In this document: positions 44,137 through 52,786 of the stretch, piece by piece
How the letters are laid out: each line of letters starts with the position of its first letter
Numbering within the stretch: position 1 is the first letter of the stretch
Assembly (NCBI GenBank): GCA_965221985.1
Contig: OZ244928.1
Coordinates: 1,240,001-1,304,000, forward strand
Length of the DNA stretch: 64,000 bases
From: J054 sp965221985
GTDB taxonomy: Bacteria; Pseudomonadota; Gammaproteobacteria; Steroidobacterales; GCA-2729495
Reading direction: 5' to 3'
The notes under the pieces: model-generated
What the model was told of the DNA's origin: nothing
The model's database searches: none
What the model saw: only the letters and a program-made list of their open reading frames with translations
Translations under genes and position numbers: made by a program

Positions 44137-46227
44137 GTGCCACGCACAACCCCCATCGAACGATATCGCAACATCGGTATCATGGCCCATATCGACGCTG
44201 GCAAGACGACGACGACGGAACGCATTCTTTTTTATACAGGCGTGTCCCATAAGATCGGCGAAGTCCATGACGGCGCGGCTGTCATGGACTGGATGGAACA
44301 AGAGCAAGAGCGCGGTATTACAATTACTTCGGCGGCAACGACTTGTTTCTGGAAGGGCATGGAGGCGCAGTTTCCGGAGCACCGCATCAACATTATTGAT
44401 ACCCCCGGACACGTTGATTTCACCATTGAAGTTGAACGTTCGCTCCGGGTTTTGGATAGTGCGGTAGCCGTGTTTTGCTCGGTCGGTGGCGTTGAGCCGC
44501 AGTCGGAGACGGTTTGGCGCCAAGCCAACAAGTACGAAGTTCCGCGCATGGCCTTTATCAATAAGATGGACCGGGCTGGTGCTGACTACTTGCGCGTGGT
44601 CGGCCAGATCCGCGAACGTCTAGGCGGCAATCCCGTGCCGATTCAACTGCCCATCGGTGCCGAAGAGAATTTCCAGGGCGTCATTGATCTAATTCGCATG
44701 AAGGCCATTTTTTGGGACGACTCTTCTCAAGGCACTAAACACGAACTAAAAGATATCCCTGACGACCTTAAGTCTTTAGCCGATGAATGGCGCGAGAAGA
44801 TGGTGGAAGCGGCCGCCGAGGGCGACGAGGAACTGCTGGATAAGTATCTAGAAAGCGGTGATTTGGACGAAGCCGAGATCCGCAAAGGTCTGCGGGCTAG
44901 GACCATGGCGAACGAGCTTGTTTTGGTCATGTGCGGTTCTGCATTTAAGAACAAGGGCGTGCAGGCCATGCTCGACGCAGTTATCGAGTTCATGCCCTCA
45001 CCCATTGATGTGCCACCCATTAAGGGCTTGCTGGAAGACGACAGCGAGGCGCAACGTGGATCAAACGACGATGAGCCTTTCGCCGCACTTGCCTTCAAGA
45101 TCGCGACGGATCCGTTCGTCGGTAATCTAACATTTTTCCGGGTTTACTCCGGCGTGCTGAAGTCGGGCGATACGGTTTATAACTCTGTTAAGGGTAAGCG
45201 CGAGCGCATTGGCCGCTTACTGCAAATGCATTCGAACGATCGCCAAGAAATTAAAGAAGTTCGAGCTGGTGACATCGCCGCGGCCGTGGGTCTAAAGGAT
45301 GTCACCACCGGCGATAGCCTGGTGGATCAGAGCAACATTATTATTCTGGAGCGAATGGAGTTTCCTGAGCCCGTTATTTCTGTCGCCGTGGAGCCAAAGA
45401 CCAAGAGCGATCAGGAGAAGATGGGAATCGCGCTGCAAAAGCTCGCCAAGGAAGATCCATCCTTCCGGGTCAGTAGCGATGAGGAATCCGGGCAAACCAT
45501 TATCGCCGGCATGGGCGAGCTGCACTTGGACATCATCGTGGACCGAATGCGGCGCGAATTTAGTGTGGACGCCAATGTTGGCGCGCCGCGTGTTGCGTAT
45601 CGCGAAACCATTCGTACTGCCGTTGAACAAGAAGGCAAGTTTGTTCGTCAGTCTGGTGGCCGAGGCCAGTATGGCCATGTTTGGATTCGTATCGAGCCCA
45701 TGGACGCGGGCGGCGGTTATGAGTTCGAAAACAAGATTGTCGGTGGCGTTGTGCCCCGGGAATATATACCCGCCGTTGATAAGGGTATTAAAGAGCAGAT
45801 GCAAAACGGTGTCTTGGCTGGCTATCCGGTCGTCGATGTCAAAGTCAGTTTGTATGATGGGTCGTACCATGATGTGGATTCAAACGAAATGGCGTTTAAG
45901 ATTGCGGGCTCCATGGCGTTTAAAGAAGGCGCACGCAATGCCAAGCCGGTGCTCCTCGAGCCAGTCATGAAAGTTGAGGTCGTCACACCGGACGACTACA
46001 TGGGTGACGTGAACGGCGATCTCAATCGGCGTCGCGGCTTGTTGCAAGGTATGGACGAATCTGCCGCGGGAAAAATTATCCGCGCCGAAGTACCGCTGTC
46101 TGAAATGTTTGGTTATGCCACGGACTTGCGCTCCATGAGTCAAGGTCGAGCGACCTACACCATGGAGTTCTCACGTTATTCCGAGGTGCCGCCTAGCGTC
46201 GCCGAAGACGTAATTAAGAAAGACTAA
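44137..46227 (+). CDS. fusA: Elongation factor G
   Basis: A 696-residue translocase GTPase. G1 is AHIDAGKTTTTERILFYTG, followed by ERGITITSAATTCFW, DTPGHVDFTIEVERSLR and NKMDRAGADYLR. Domains II-V are complete, with GGRGQYGHVWIRIEP in domain IV and a C-terminus RATYTMEFSRYSEVPP. Start is GTG with AAGGACGAACATC upstream. The 19-base gap to the second tuf has GGGAGTTGACCTG as a ribosome site. Val codons here are mixed, unlike tuf. Confidence 0.98.
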   Translation: MPRTTPIERYRNIGIMAHIDAGKTTTTERILFYTGVSHKIGEVHDGAAVMDWMEQEQERGITITSAATTCFWKGMEAQFPEHRINIIDTPGHVDFTIEVERSLRVLDSAVAVFCSVGGVEPQSETVWRQANKYEVPRMAFINKMDRAGADYLRVVGQIRERLGGNPVPIQLPIGAEENFQGVIDLIRMKAIFWDDSSQGTKHELKDIPDDLKSLADEWREKMVEAAAEGDEELLDKYLESGDLDEAEIRKGLRARTMANELVLVMCGSAFKNKGVQAMLDAVIEFMPSPIDVPPIKGLLEDDSEAQRGSNDDEPFAALAFKIATDPFVGNLTFFRVYSGVLKSGDTVYNSVKGKRERIGRLLQMHSNDRQEIKEVRAGDIAAAVGLKDVTTGDSLVDQSNIIILERMEFPEPVISVAVEPKTKSDQEKMGIALQKLAKEDPSFRVSSDEESGQTIIAGMGELHLDIIVDRMRREFSVDANVGAPRVAYRETIRTAVEQEGKFVRQSGGRGQYGHVWIRIEPMDAGGGYEFENKIVGGVVPREYIPAVDKGIKEQMQNGVLAGYPVVDVKVSLYDGSYHDVDSNEMAFKIAGSMAFKEGARNAKPVLLEPVMKVEVVTPDDYMGDVNGDLNRRRGLLQGMDESAAGKIIRAEVPLSEMFGYATDLRSMSQGRATYTMEFSRYSEVPPSVAEDVIKKD

Positions 46228-46246
46228 TTTTTCGGGAGTTGACCTG

Positions 46247-47437
46247 ATGTCCAAGGAAAAATTTGAGCGCACCAAGCCGCATGTAAATGTGGGCACGATT
46301 GGTCATGTGGATCATGGCAAGACGACGCTGACAGCGGCGTTAACGACGGTGATGGCGTCCAAGCACGGTGGTGAGACGAAAGCGTTTGACCAGATTGACA
46401 ACGCCCCGGAAGAACGTGAGCGTGGGATCACGATCGCCACCGCGCACGTGGAGTATGAGTCGGATACGCGGCACTACGCGCATGTGGACTGTCCGGGCCA
46501 CGCGGACTATGTGAAGAACATGATCACTGGTGCGGCGCAGATGGACGGTGCGATTTTGGTGTGTTCGGCGGCGGACGGGCCGATGCCGCAAACGCGCGAG
46601 CACATTTTGTTGGCGCGCCAAGTGGGCGTGCCCTACATCGTGGTGTTTTTGAATAAAGCGGACATGGTGGACGATGCCGAGCTGTTAGAGCTGGTGGAGC
46701 TGGAAGTGCGCGATCTGTTGAGCACCTATGAGTTTCCGGGCGATGACACGCCGATTATCACGGGCAGCGCGTTAAAGGCGCTGGAAGGTGATACCAGCGA
46801 GATTGGTGCCCCGGCGGTGGAGCAGCTGGTGGAGGCTTTGGACAGCTGGATACCGGAGCCGGAGCGGGCCATTGATGGGGCATTTTTGATGCCGGTGGAA
46901 GATGTGTTTTCGATCTCTGGGCGCGGCACGGTGGTGACGGGTCGGATAGAGCGCGGGATTGTGACGGTGGGTGATGAGGTGGAGATTGTGGGTATCAAGG
47001 ATACCGAGAAGACCACCTGTACTGGTGTGGAGATGTTCCGCAAGCTGCTGGACCAAGGTCAGGCGGGCGATAACGTGGGTGTGCTGTTACGCGGCACCAA
47101 GCGCGAGGAAGTGGAGCGTGGCCAGGTGCTGGCCAAGCCGGGGAGTATCACGCCGCATACCAAGTTTGAGGCGGAGGTGTATATCTTGACGAAGGAAGAA
47201 GGGGGTCGGCATACGCCTTTCTTTAAGGGCTACCGGCCGCAGTTTTACTTTCGGACCACGGATGTGACGGGAGCCTGTGAGTTGCCGGAGGGCACCGAGA
47301 TGGTGATGCCGGGCGATAACGTACAGATGTCGGTGGAGCTAATCGCACCGATTGCGATGGAAGAGGGCTTGCGGTTTGCGATCCGCGAGGGTGGCCGCAC
47401 CGTGGGTGCCGGCGTGGTGGCGAAAATCATCGCCTAG
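46247..47437 (+). CDS. tuf: Elongation factor Tu, second copy
   Basis: A 396-residue protein identical to the first copy. The sole base difference I found (T47023 for C30512) is synonymous in Thr. Upstream similarity ends a few bases before ATG and downstream similarity ends just after TAG, so homogenisation covers only the coding region. It is the downstream gene of the str operon, 48 bases before rpsJ. It shares the GTG-dominated Val codon use of copy one. Confidence 0.98.
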   Translation: MSKEKFERTKPHVNVGTIGHVDHGKTTLTAALTTVMASKHGGETKAFDQIDNAPEERERGITIATAHVEYESDTRHYAHVDCPGHADYVKNMITGAAQMDGAILVCSAADGPMPQTREHILLARQVGVPYIVVFLNKADMVDDAELLELVELEVRDLLSTYEFPGDDTPIITGSALKALEGDTSEIGAPAVEQLVEALDSWIPEPERAIDGAFLMPVEDVFSISGRGTVVTGRIERGIVTVGDEVEIVGIKDTEKTTCTGVEMFRKLLDQGQAGDNVGVLLRGTKREEVERGQVLAKPGSITPHTKFEAEVYILTKEEGGRHTPFFKGYRPQFYFRTTDVTGACELPEGTEMVMPGDNVQMSVELIAPIAMEEGLRFAIREGGRTVGAGVVAKIIA

Positions 47438-47485
47438 GGACTGACGCTGAACCCAAGCATCTGAAATAGGGCAGAGAGCAAGAAA

Positions 47486-47800
47486 ATGGCTACAAATCAA
47501 AATATTAGAATCAGGCTGAAGGCCTTCGATCATCGTCTGATCGACAGCTCTGCCCGCGAGATTGTGGAAACCGCCAAACGGACCGGGGCTCAGGTCAAAG
47601 GCCCGGTGCCTCTACCGACCAAAAAAGAGCGGTTTACGGTGCTAATTTCGCCGCATGTGAACAAGGATGCTCGAGATCAGTACGAGCTGCGAACCCACAA
47701 GCGGCTCATGGATATTCTGGACCCCACGGACAAGACCGTGGACGCCCTGATGAAGCTGGAATTGCCAGCGGGGGTGGATGTGCAGATTAAATTGAACTAG
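47486..47800 (+). CDS. rpsJ: 30S ribosomal protein S10
   Basis: A 104-residue protein, also NusE, partner of NusB in antitermination. Motifs RIRLKAFDHRLIDSS and VKGPVPLPTKKERFTVL. It is 48 bases after tuf and so appears to belong to the str transcript. A 282-base spacer then separates it from rplC, and the rplC promoter's -35 overlaps its last codons. Confidence 0.97.
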   Translation: MATNQNIRIRLKAFDHRLIDSSAREIVETAKRTGAQVKGPVPLPTKKERFTVLISPHVNKDARDQYELRTHKRLMDILDPTDKTVDALMKLELPAGVDVQIKLN

Positions 47801-47819
47801 GCAAAATACTTGCTATAAT
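47792..47819 (+). promoter_or_regulatory. Promoter within the rpsJ end, driving rplC onward
   Basis: TTGAAC (47792-47797), a 16-base spacer and a perfect TATAAT (47814-47819). The -35 lies in the last codons of rpsJ. The predicted start is near 47826, giving a leader of about 255 bases before rplC. Confidence 0.7.
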
Positions 47820-47834
47820 TCCCGGCTGGCTGTG

Positions 47835-47861
47835 GCCCGGTGCGGATTGTCCGTGTCGGGC
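47835..47861 (+). promoter_or_regulatory. Leader hairpin 5' of rplC
   Basis: GCCCGGTGCGGA, a TTG loop and TCCGTGTCGGGC form a 12-bp stem with three G-T pairs, just after the predicted start. Further stems follow in the same leader: CGACAG-TTGAG-CTGTCG, GGAGG-TTG-CCTCC and CCGCG-AGCGC-CGCGG. This may be an L4-responsive or other autoregulatory leader; the match is structural only. Confidence 0.5.
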
Positions 47862-48082
47862 TTCGTGCTACCAGAGGCGAGTTTTGGGCAGGCTGGCTCG
47901 CTTCGCAGGGGGTTGGGAATCGACGACAGTTGAGCTGTCGACAGTTTGCAGCAGGCACCAAAAGCTAGGCTAATCAGGAGGTTGCCTCCGGGTTTAGCTG
48001 TTCCGAGTCTCGTAACTAATCGAATAACAAGAGGCCGCGAGCGCCGCGGCGTCTTGGGGTTGAAGCGTCAAAGGAATTCGAC

Positions 48083-48727
48083 ATGGCCATCGGTCTTATC
48101 GGTCGAAAATCTGGCATGACAAGAGTCTTCACGGAGGACGGCTCGTCTGTGCCCGTTACCGTAATCCAAGCGATGCCGAACCGCATTACCCGCGTGAAGA
48201 GCCCTGACGTAGACGGCTATGCGGCCTTGCAGGTCACTACCGGCACTGCGAAGTCTTCGCGGCTCAGCAAGCCGGACGCAGGCCAATTTGCCGCGGCCTC
48301 TGTTGAACCGGGTGAAGGGCTTTGGGAATTTCGCCTGCCAGCTGATCAAGCCGACGAGTTTGAGGCCGGCGCCGAACTAAGCGTGGAACGATTCGAGGCC
48401 GGGCAGATCGTTGATGTCGTCGGCACCAGTATCGGTAAGGGTTATGCCGGTGCCGTGAAGCGCCACAATTTTCGTACGCAAGACGCGACACATGGTAACT
48501 CCTTGGCTCATCGCGCACCTGGGTCCATCGGCCAAAACCAAACACCGGGCCGGGTTTTTAAAGGCAAGAAGATGTCGGGTCATCTAGGTAACGTGCAGCG
48601 AACCGCACAAAATCTAGAAGTCGTTCAAGTCGACGCGGAAAGAAATTTGATCCTGGTTAAGGGCGCGGTGCCAGGCCACAAAGGCGGTCGCCTTTTGATT
48701 AGACCTGCGTCCAAGGCACGCAGCTAG
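48083..48727 (+). CDS. rplC: 50S ribosomal protein L3
   Basis: A 214-residue protein that initiates 50S assembly and reaches the peptidyl-transferase centre. It starts AIGLIGRKSGMTRVFTEDG. The conserved loop GSIGQNQTPGRVFKGKKM contains the Gln that PrmB methylates. First gene after the long spacer and its promoter. Ribosome site AAAGGAATTCGAC before ATG. Confidence 0.97.
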   Translation: MAIGLIGRKSGMTRVFTEDGSSVPVTVIQAMPNRITRVKSPDVDGYAALQVTTGTAKSSRLSKPDAGQFAAASVEPGEGLWEFRLPADQADEFEAGAELSVERFEAGQIVDVVGTSIGKGYAGAVKRHNFRTQDATHGNSLAHRAPGSIGQNQTPGRVFKGKKMSGHLGNVQRTAQNLEVVQVDAERNLILVKGAVPGHKGGRLLIRPASKARS

Positions 48728-48744
48728 AGCGCGAGACAGTATTC

Positions 48745-49350
48745 ATGAAGCTAGCAATACAGGGCGGTAGCGGCAGCGTTGATGTCTCGGAGCAGAATTT
48801 TAACGCTAGCTTCAATGAACCACTTATTCATCAGGTAGTAACAGCTCACCGGGCCGCTAAGCGGCGCGGTAGCAAGCGCCAAAAAAACCGTTCGGACGTG
48901 CGCGGAGGCGGTACTAAACCCTGGCGCCAAAAAGGAACGGGGCGGGCGCGAGCCGGCACCATACGCAGTCCCATCTGGGTCGGCGGCGGACGAGCGTTCG
49001 CGGCGCGGCCTCGCGATTATTCCCAGAAGATTAATCGCAAAATGCATCGGGCGGCCATGCGCTCCATACTATCCGAGCTGATTCGCGGTGAACGCTTGCT
49101 GGTGGTAGAGAACCTAACTCTGGAGCAGCCAAAGACGCGCGACTTGCTCGAGATTCTGCGCCCGATGAATCTCAGTTCCGTTTTGATGCTGGTTGCCGAT
49201 TACGAGGAGAATCTCTGTTTGGCCGCTCGCAATTTGCCCAATGTCGATGTGCTGGACATTCGTGAGATTAATGTCGTTAGCCTGATTAAGTTTCCCAAGG
49301 TGCTGGCGACCGCTGGCGCGATCAAAGACCTGGAAGAGCGACTGTCATGA
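48745..49350 (+). CDS. rplD: 50S ribosomal protein L4
   Basis: A 201-residue exit-tunnel protein. The extended loop NRSDVRGGGTKPWRQKGTGR reaches the tunnel constriction. In enterobacteria L4 binds the S10 leader to block transcription and translation. Its stop overlaps the rplW start by four bases (ATGA). Confidence 0.97.
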   Translation: MKLAIQGGSGSVDVSEQNFNASFNEPLIHQVVTAHRAAKRRGSKRQKNRSDVRGGGTKPWRQKGTGRARAGTIRSPIWVGGGRAFAARPRDYSQKINRKMHRAAMRSILSELIRGERLLVVENLTLEQPKTRDLLEILRPMNLSSVLMLVADYEENLCLAARNLPNVDVLDIREINVVSLIKFPKVLATAGAIKDLEERLS

Positions 49351-49655
49351 CCGCCGCGGCTAATCAAGAACGGCTGATGGGAGTTTTGCTCGGACCGCAC
49401 GTGTCTGAAAAGAGCACGCGCCTAGGCGACAGTGACAACCAGGTCGTCTTTAAGGTACGAACGGATTCAACGAAGGCTGAAGTTCGTAGGGCCGTTGAAT
49501 TGATGTTTGAAGTACAAGTCACCGGCGTACAAATGGTCAATTGCCGTGGCAAGGTCAAGCGATTTGGCAGCACGATTGGGCGCCGTCGCCACTGGAAAAA
49601 AGCCTACGTGACTCTCGCGGAAGGCCACGATATAGATTTCCTTGGCACGGACTAG
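49347..49655 (+). CDS. rplW: 50S ribosomal protein L23
   Basis: A 102-residue tunnel-exit protein that docks trigger factor and SRP. It carries VLLGPHVSEKSTRLGDSDN and VELMFEVQVTGVQMVNCRGK; the basic IGRRRHWKKAYV loop contacts rRNA. Four-base overlap with rplD couples translation. Confidence 0.96.
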   Translation: MTAAANQERLMGVLLGPHVSEKSTRLGDSDNQVVFKVRTDSTKAEVRRAVELMFEVQVTGVQMVNCRGKVKRFGSTIGRRRHWKKAYVTLAEGHDIDFLGTD

Positions 49656-49670
49656 GCGGAGTTTACGAAT

Positions 49671-50498
49671 ATGCCATTGCAAAAAATTAAACCGACCTCG
49701 CCCGGCCGCCGATTTACCGTAAAGGTTACTTCCCCGGAATTGCACAAGGGCGAGCCCCATGCTCCTCTGCTCCGCAAGAATTCACGAAATGGCGGGCGAA
49801 ATAATCAGGGCCGTATTACTACTCGCCATCGGGGCGGTGGTCATAAACGTCACTACAGAGTTGTAGATTTCAAGCGCAATAAAGACGGCATTCCCGCTCG
49901 AGTGGAGCGCTTGGAATACGATCCTAACCGCAGCGCGCATCTCGCTTTACTGCTATATGCCGATGGCGAGCGCCGGTACATACTCGCGCCAAAAGGACTC
50001 AGAGCAGGTGATCCTTTAATGTCGGGCCGCGAAGCCCCGATCAAGCCAGGTAATGCCTTGCCATTGCGCAATGTGCCGCTTGGCTCGGTGGTTCATGCGG
50101 TGGAGTTAAAGCCAGGTAAGGGCGCTCAAATGGTCCGGGCGGCCGGCGGCAGCGCCCAATTGGTTGCTCGCGAAGGGCTCTATGCGACTCTACGGCTCAG
50201 GTCTGGGGAAATGCGCAAAGTACATGTCGACTGCCGAGCCACCATAGGCGAAGTGGGCCACGGTGAGCACAACCTGCGCAAATTGGGCAAAGCGGGTGCC
50301 GCGCGCTGGCGAGGCGTTCGGCCAACAGTGCGCGGTGTGGCGATGAATCCAGTAGATCACCCCCATGGCGGCGGTGAGGGACGGACTTCTGGTGGCCGGC
50401 ATCCGGTTACGCCTTGGGGTGTTCCGACAAAAGGTTATAAGACCCGCAGCAACAAACGCACGGACGGCATGATCGTTCGACGCCGAGGCCGCAAGTAA
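49671..50498 (+). CDS. rplB: 50S ribosomal protein L2
   Basis: A 275-residue core protein near the peptidyl-transferase centre. The C-terminal motif VAMNPVDHPHGGGEGRTSGG contains the conserved His, and the N-terminus has RNSRNGGRNNQGRITTRHRG. It precedes rpsS by 29 bases. Confidence 0.97.
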   Translation: MPLQKIKPTSPGRRFTVKVTSPELHKGEPHAPLLRKNSRNGGRNNQGRITTRHRGGGHKRHYRVVDFKRNKDGIPARVERLEYDPNRSAHLALLLYADGERRYILAPKGLRAGDPLMSGREAPIKPGNALPLRNVPLGSVVHAVELKPGKGAQMVRAAGGSAQLVAREGLYATLRLRSGEMRKVHVDCRATIGEVGHGEHNLRKLGKAGAARWRGVRPTVRGVAMNPVDHPHGGGEGRTSGGRHPVTPWGVPTKGYKTRSNKRTDGMIVRRRGRK

Positions 50499-50527
50499 GC
50501 GCGGCCTGATGTAACGAGGAAGTAGTA

Positions 50528-50800
50528 GTGCCACGTTCAGTGAAAAAAGGTCCTTTTGTAGACGAGCATTTGGCGAAGAAGGTGCGCGAAGCTGCGGAAT
50601 CGAATAATCGGCGTCCGATTAAGACTTGGTCAAGGCGCTCGATGATTCTGCCCGACATGGTTGGTTTGACCATTGCTGTACACAATGGCCGTGATCATGT
50701 TCCCGTCCTGATTTCAGAAAACATGGTTGGCCACAAGTTGGGCGAATTCGCGGTGACACGCACGTTCAAAGGCCACTCCGGCGACCGCAAGGCCAAGTAG
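50528..50800 (+). CDS. rpsS: 30S ribosomal protein S19
   Basis: A 90-residue head protein, starting PRSVKKGPFVDEHLAKKV from a GTG codon (AGGAAGTAGTA upstream). IKTWSRRSMILPDMVGLTIA and GHKLGEFAVTRTFKGHSGD are the family core. Pairs with S13 at the subunit interface. Confidence 0.96.
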   Translation: MPRSVKKGPFVDEHLAKKVREAAESNNRRPIKTWSRRSMILPDMVGLTIAVHNGRDHVPVLISENMVGHKLGEFAVTRTFKGHSGDRKAK

Positions 50801-50811
50801 GAGTCGCGGAT

Positions 50812-51144
50812 ATGCAGGTAGCAGCTAAACTGAGGCACGCCAGAATCTCGCCGCAAAAGTGCCGACTGGTCGCGGACGAAGTCAGGGGTAAGTCCGTAGC
50901 AAACGCACTGCAAACTCTTAGCTTCATGCCTAAGAAGGGCGCGCGGATCGTGAAGAAAGTACTGGAATCGGCCGTGGCCAATGCGGAGCACAATCACGGT
51001 GCCGATATTGACGAGCTGAAAGTGGCTGTTATCCACGTGGATGAGGCGCCAACGTTCAGGCGTTTTCGCGCGCGAGCCAAGGGCCGCGGCGCGCGAATCA
51101 TCAAGCGCAACAGCCACATAACCGTTCAAGTGGCGGACGAATAG
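50812..51144 (+). CDS. rplV: 50S ribosomal protein L22
   Basis: A 110-residue tunnel protein. It begins KLRHARISPQKCRLVADEVRG; the extended hairpin is RFRARAKGRGARIIKRNSHI, whose tip lines the tunnel near the macrolide site with no visible deletion. It follows rpsS by 11 bases. Confidence 0.96.
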   Translation: MQVAAKLRHARISPQKCRLVADEVRGKSVANALQTLSFMPKKGARIVKKVLESAVANAEHNHGADIDELKVAVIHVDEAPTFRRFRARAKGRGARIIKRNSHITVQVADE

Positions 51145-51152
51145 GATTTTCC

Positions 51153-51842
51153 ATGGGTCAGAAAGTAAATCCAATTGGCATTCGTCTCGGGATTACCCGG
51201 GATTGGTCCTCACGTTGGTATGCCGACAGCAAACAGTATTCGCGACTTGTGGCGTCGGATTTCCGCGTGCGCCAATTCTTGAAGAAGAAGCTTAAGGATG
51301 CATCGGTTAGCCGCATCCAGATCGAGCGACCGAAGGACAAAGCGCAAATCACGATTCACACGGCGCGTCCGGGCATCGTGATTGGCAAGAAAGGTGAGGA
51401 TATAGAGCGCTTGAGGATAGAAACCGCCAAGCTGCTTGAATTGCCGCGCGGCGATGTTCGAATCAATATTGCCGAGGTGCGTAAGCCCGAGCTGGATGCA
51501 CAGCTCGTGGCCGAAGGAATTGCTCAACAGCTAGAGCGTCGCGTCATGTTTAGGCGGGCAATGAAGCGCGCCGTGACGAATACCATGCGAATTGGCGCTG
51601 GCGGTATCAAGGTTAAAGTTTCCGGTCGCTTGAACGGCGCTGAAATTGCAAGGACTGAATGGTATCGCGAAGGTCGAGTACCTTTGCACACTTTCCGTGC
51701 TGAGATTGACTACGGTTTCACCGAAGCCAGCACGACCTATGGTGTTATCGGCGTCAAAGTTTGGATCTTCAAGGGCGAAGTTTTCGATGCTCATGAAGCC
51801 ATTCCCGAAGCTGCGGAAACGACTGGCCGAGCCGGGGATTAA
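51153..51842 (+). CDS. rpsC: 30S ribosomal protein S3
   Basis: A 229-residue protein at the mRNA entry tunnel. It begins GQKVNPIGIRLGITRDWSS; the type II KH loop is RPGIVIGKKGEDIERLR, and the C-terminal domain includes MRIGAGGIKVKVSGRLNGAE. Three bases separate it from rplP. Confidence 0.97.
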   Translation: MGQKVNPIGIRLGITRDWSSRWYADSKQYSRLVASDFRVRQFLKKKLKDASVSRIQIERPKDKAQITIHTARPGIVIGKKGEDIERLRIETAKLLELPRGDVRINIAEVRKPELDAQLVAEGIAQQLERRVMFRRAMKRAVTNTMRIGAGGIKVKVSGRLNGAEIARTEWYREGRVPLHTFRAEIDYGFTEASTTYGVIGVKVWIFKGEVFDAHEAIPEAAETTGRAGD

Positions 51843-51845
51843 GCA

Positions 51846-52259
51846 ATGTTACAGCCAAAGCGAACGAAGTTTCGTAAACAGTTCAAGGGCCGTAATCGTG
51901 GCCTCGCTCTACGTGGCAGCACCATTGCTTTCGGTGAATTCGGTTTAAAAGCAACTGGCCGTGGCCGCTTGACTGCCCGGCAAATCGAGGCTGCGCGTCG
52001 CGCCATGACACGTCACGTCAAGCGTGGCGGAAAAATTTGGATTCGCGTTTTTCCCGATAAACCCATTACCAAGAAGCCGCTGGAAGTTCGGCAAGGTAAG
52101 GGGAAGGGTAATGTTGAGTACTGGGTGGCGCAGATTCAGCCAGGCCGCATGCTCTATGAAATGGAAGGCGTCAGCGAGGTCGTGGCGCGTGAAGCTTTCC
52201 ACTTGGCGGCCGCCAAGTTGCCGTTCAGTACCGCATTTGTCACGCGCCAGGTGATCTGA
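51846..52259 (+). CDS. rplP: 50S ribosomal protein L16
   Basis: A 137-residue protein near the A site. Segments: MLQPKRTKFRKQFKGRNRGL, GRLTARQIEAARRAMTRHVK and WVAQIQPGRMLYEMEGV, the last containing the Arg hydroxylated by YcfD in relatives. Stop and rpmC start share one base (TGATG). Confidence 0.97.
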   Translation: MLQPKRTKFRKQFKGRNRGLALRGSTIAFGEFGLKATGRGRLTARQIEAARRAMTRHVKRGGKIWIRVFPDKPITKKPLEVRQGKGKGNVEYWVAQIQPGRMLYEMEGVSEVVAREAFHLAAAKLPFSTAFVTRQVI

Positions 52260-52453
52260 TGAAGATTAGCGAGATTCGGCAAAAAAGCGCTGAAGAGTTG
52301 GAGCAGGAATTGCTCAGTTTGCGGCGCGAACAATTCAATTTGCGTATGCAGCAGGCAACCGGCCAGCTCGTGCGATTCGATCAGTATGGCAAGGTGCGTA
52401 AAGACGTTGCCCGAATTAAGACAGTGCTGCGGGAACGCGCAGCTAAGAATTGA
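52259..52453 (+). CDS. rpmC: 50S ribosomal protein L29
   Basis: A 64-residue two-helix protein next to L23 at the tunnel exit. EIRQKSAEELEQELLSLRRE and FDQYGKVRKDVARIKTVLRE are typical. It overlaps rplP by one base. Confidence 0.95.
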   Translation: MKISEIRQKSAEELEQELLSLRREQFNLRMQQATGQLVRFDQYGKVRKDVARIKTVLRERAAKN

Positions 52454-52467
52454 GGATCGGGACTGCA

Positions 52468-52755
52468 ATGACCGACGTAGCAAAAAACGAAGCGATAGGC
52501 GACCAGCCCCAGCGTACGCTGACGGGCCGTGTCGTAAGCGACAAGATGGACAAGAGTGTCACCGTAATGATCGAGCGGGTCGTGAAGCACCCTGTTTACG
52601 GGAAATATCTCAAACGTTCTACTAAGTTACTCGCGCATGATGAAGCCAATGAGTGCAAAGCAGGCGATGTCGTTTCAATTACGGAATGCCGGCCTTACTC
52701 AAAACGTAAAGCTTGGCGTTTGGTAGAAATTTTGGAGAGCGCTGAAGCACGTTGA
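52468..52755 (+). CDS. rpsQ: 30S ribosomal protein S17
   Basis: A 95-residue OB-fold protein. RTLTGRVVSDKMDKSVTVMI and YGKYLKRSTKLLAHDE match the family. The N-terminus is about ten residues longer than in E. coli (TDVAKNEAIGDQPQ). ATG 52468 is preferred over an in-frame upstream start at 52450. Confidence 0.95.
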   Translation: MTDVAKNEAIGDQPQRTLTGRVVSDKMDKSVTVMIERVVKHPVYGKYLKRSTKLLAHDEANECKAGDVVSITECRPYSKRKAWRLVEILESAEAR

Positions 52756-52786
52756 GTGCCCATCAGTGACGGCGACGGAACGAATC

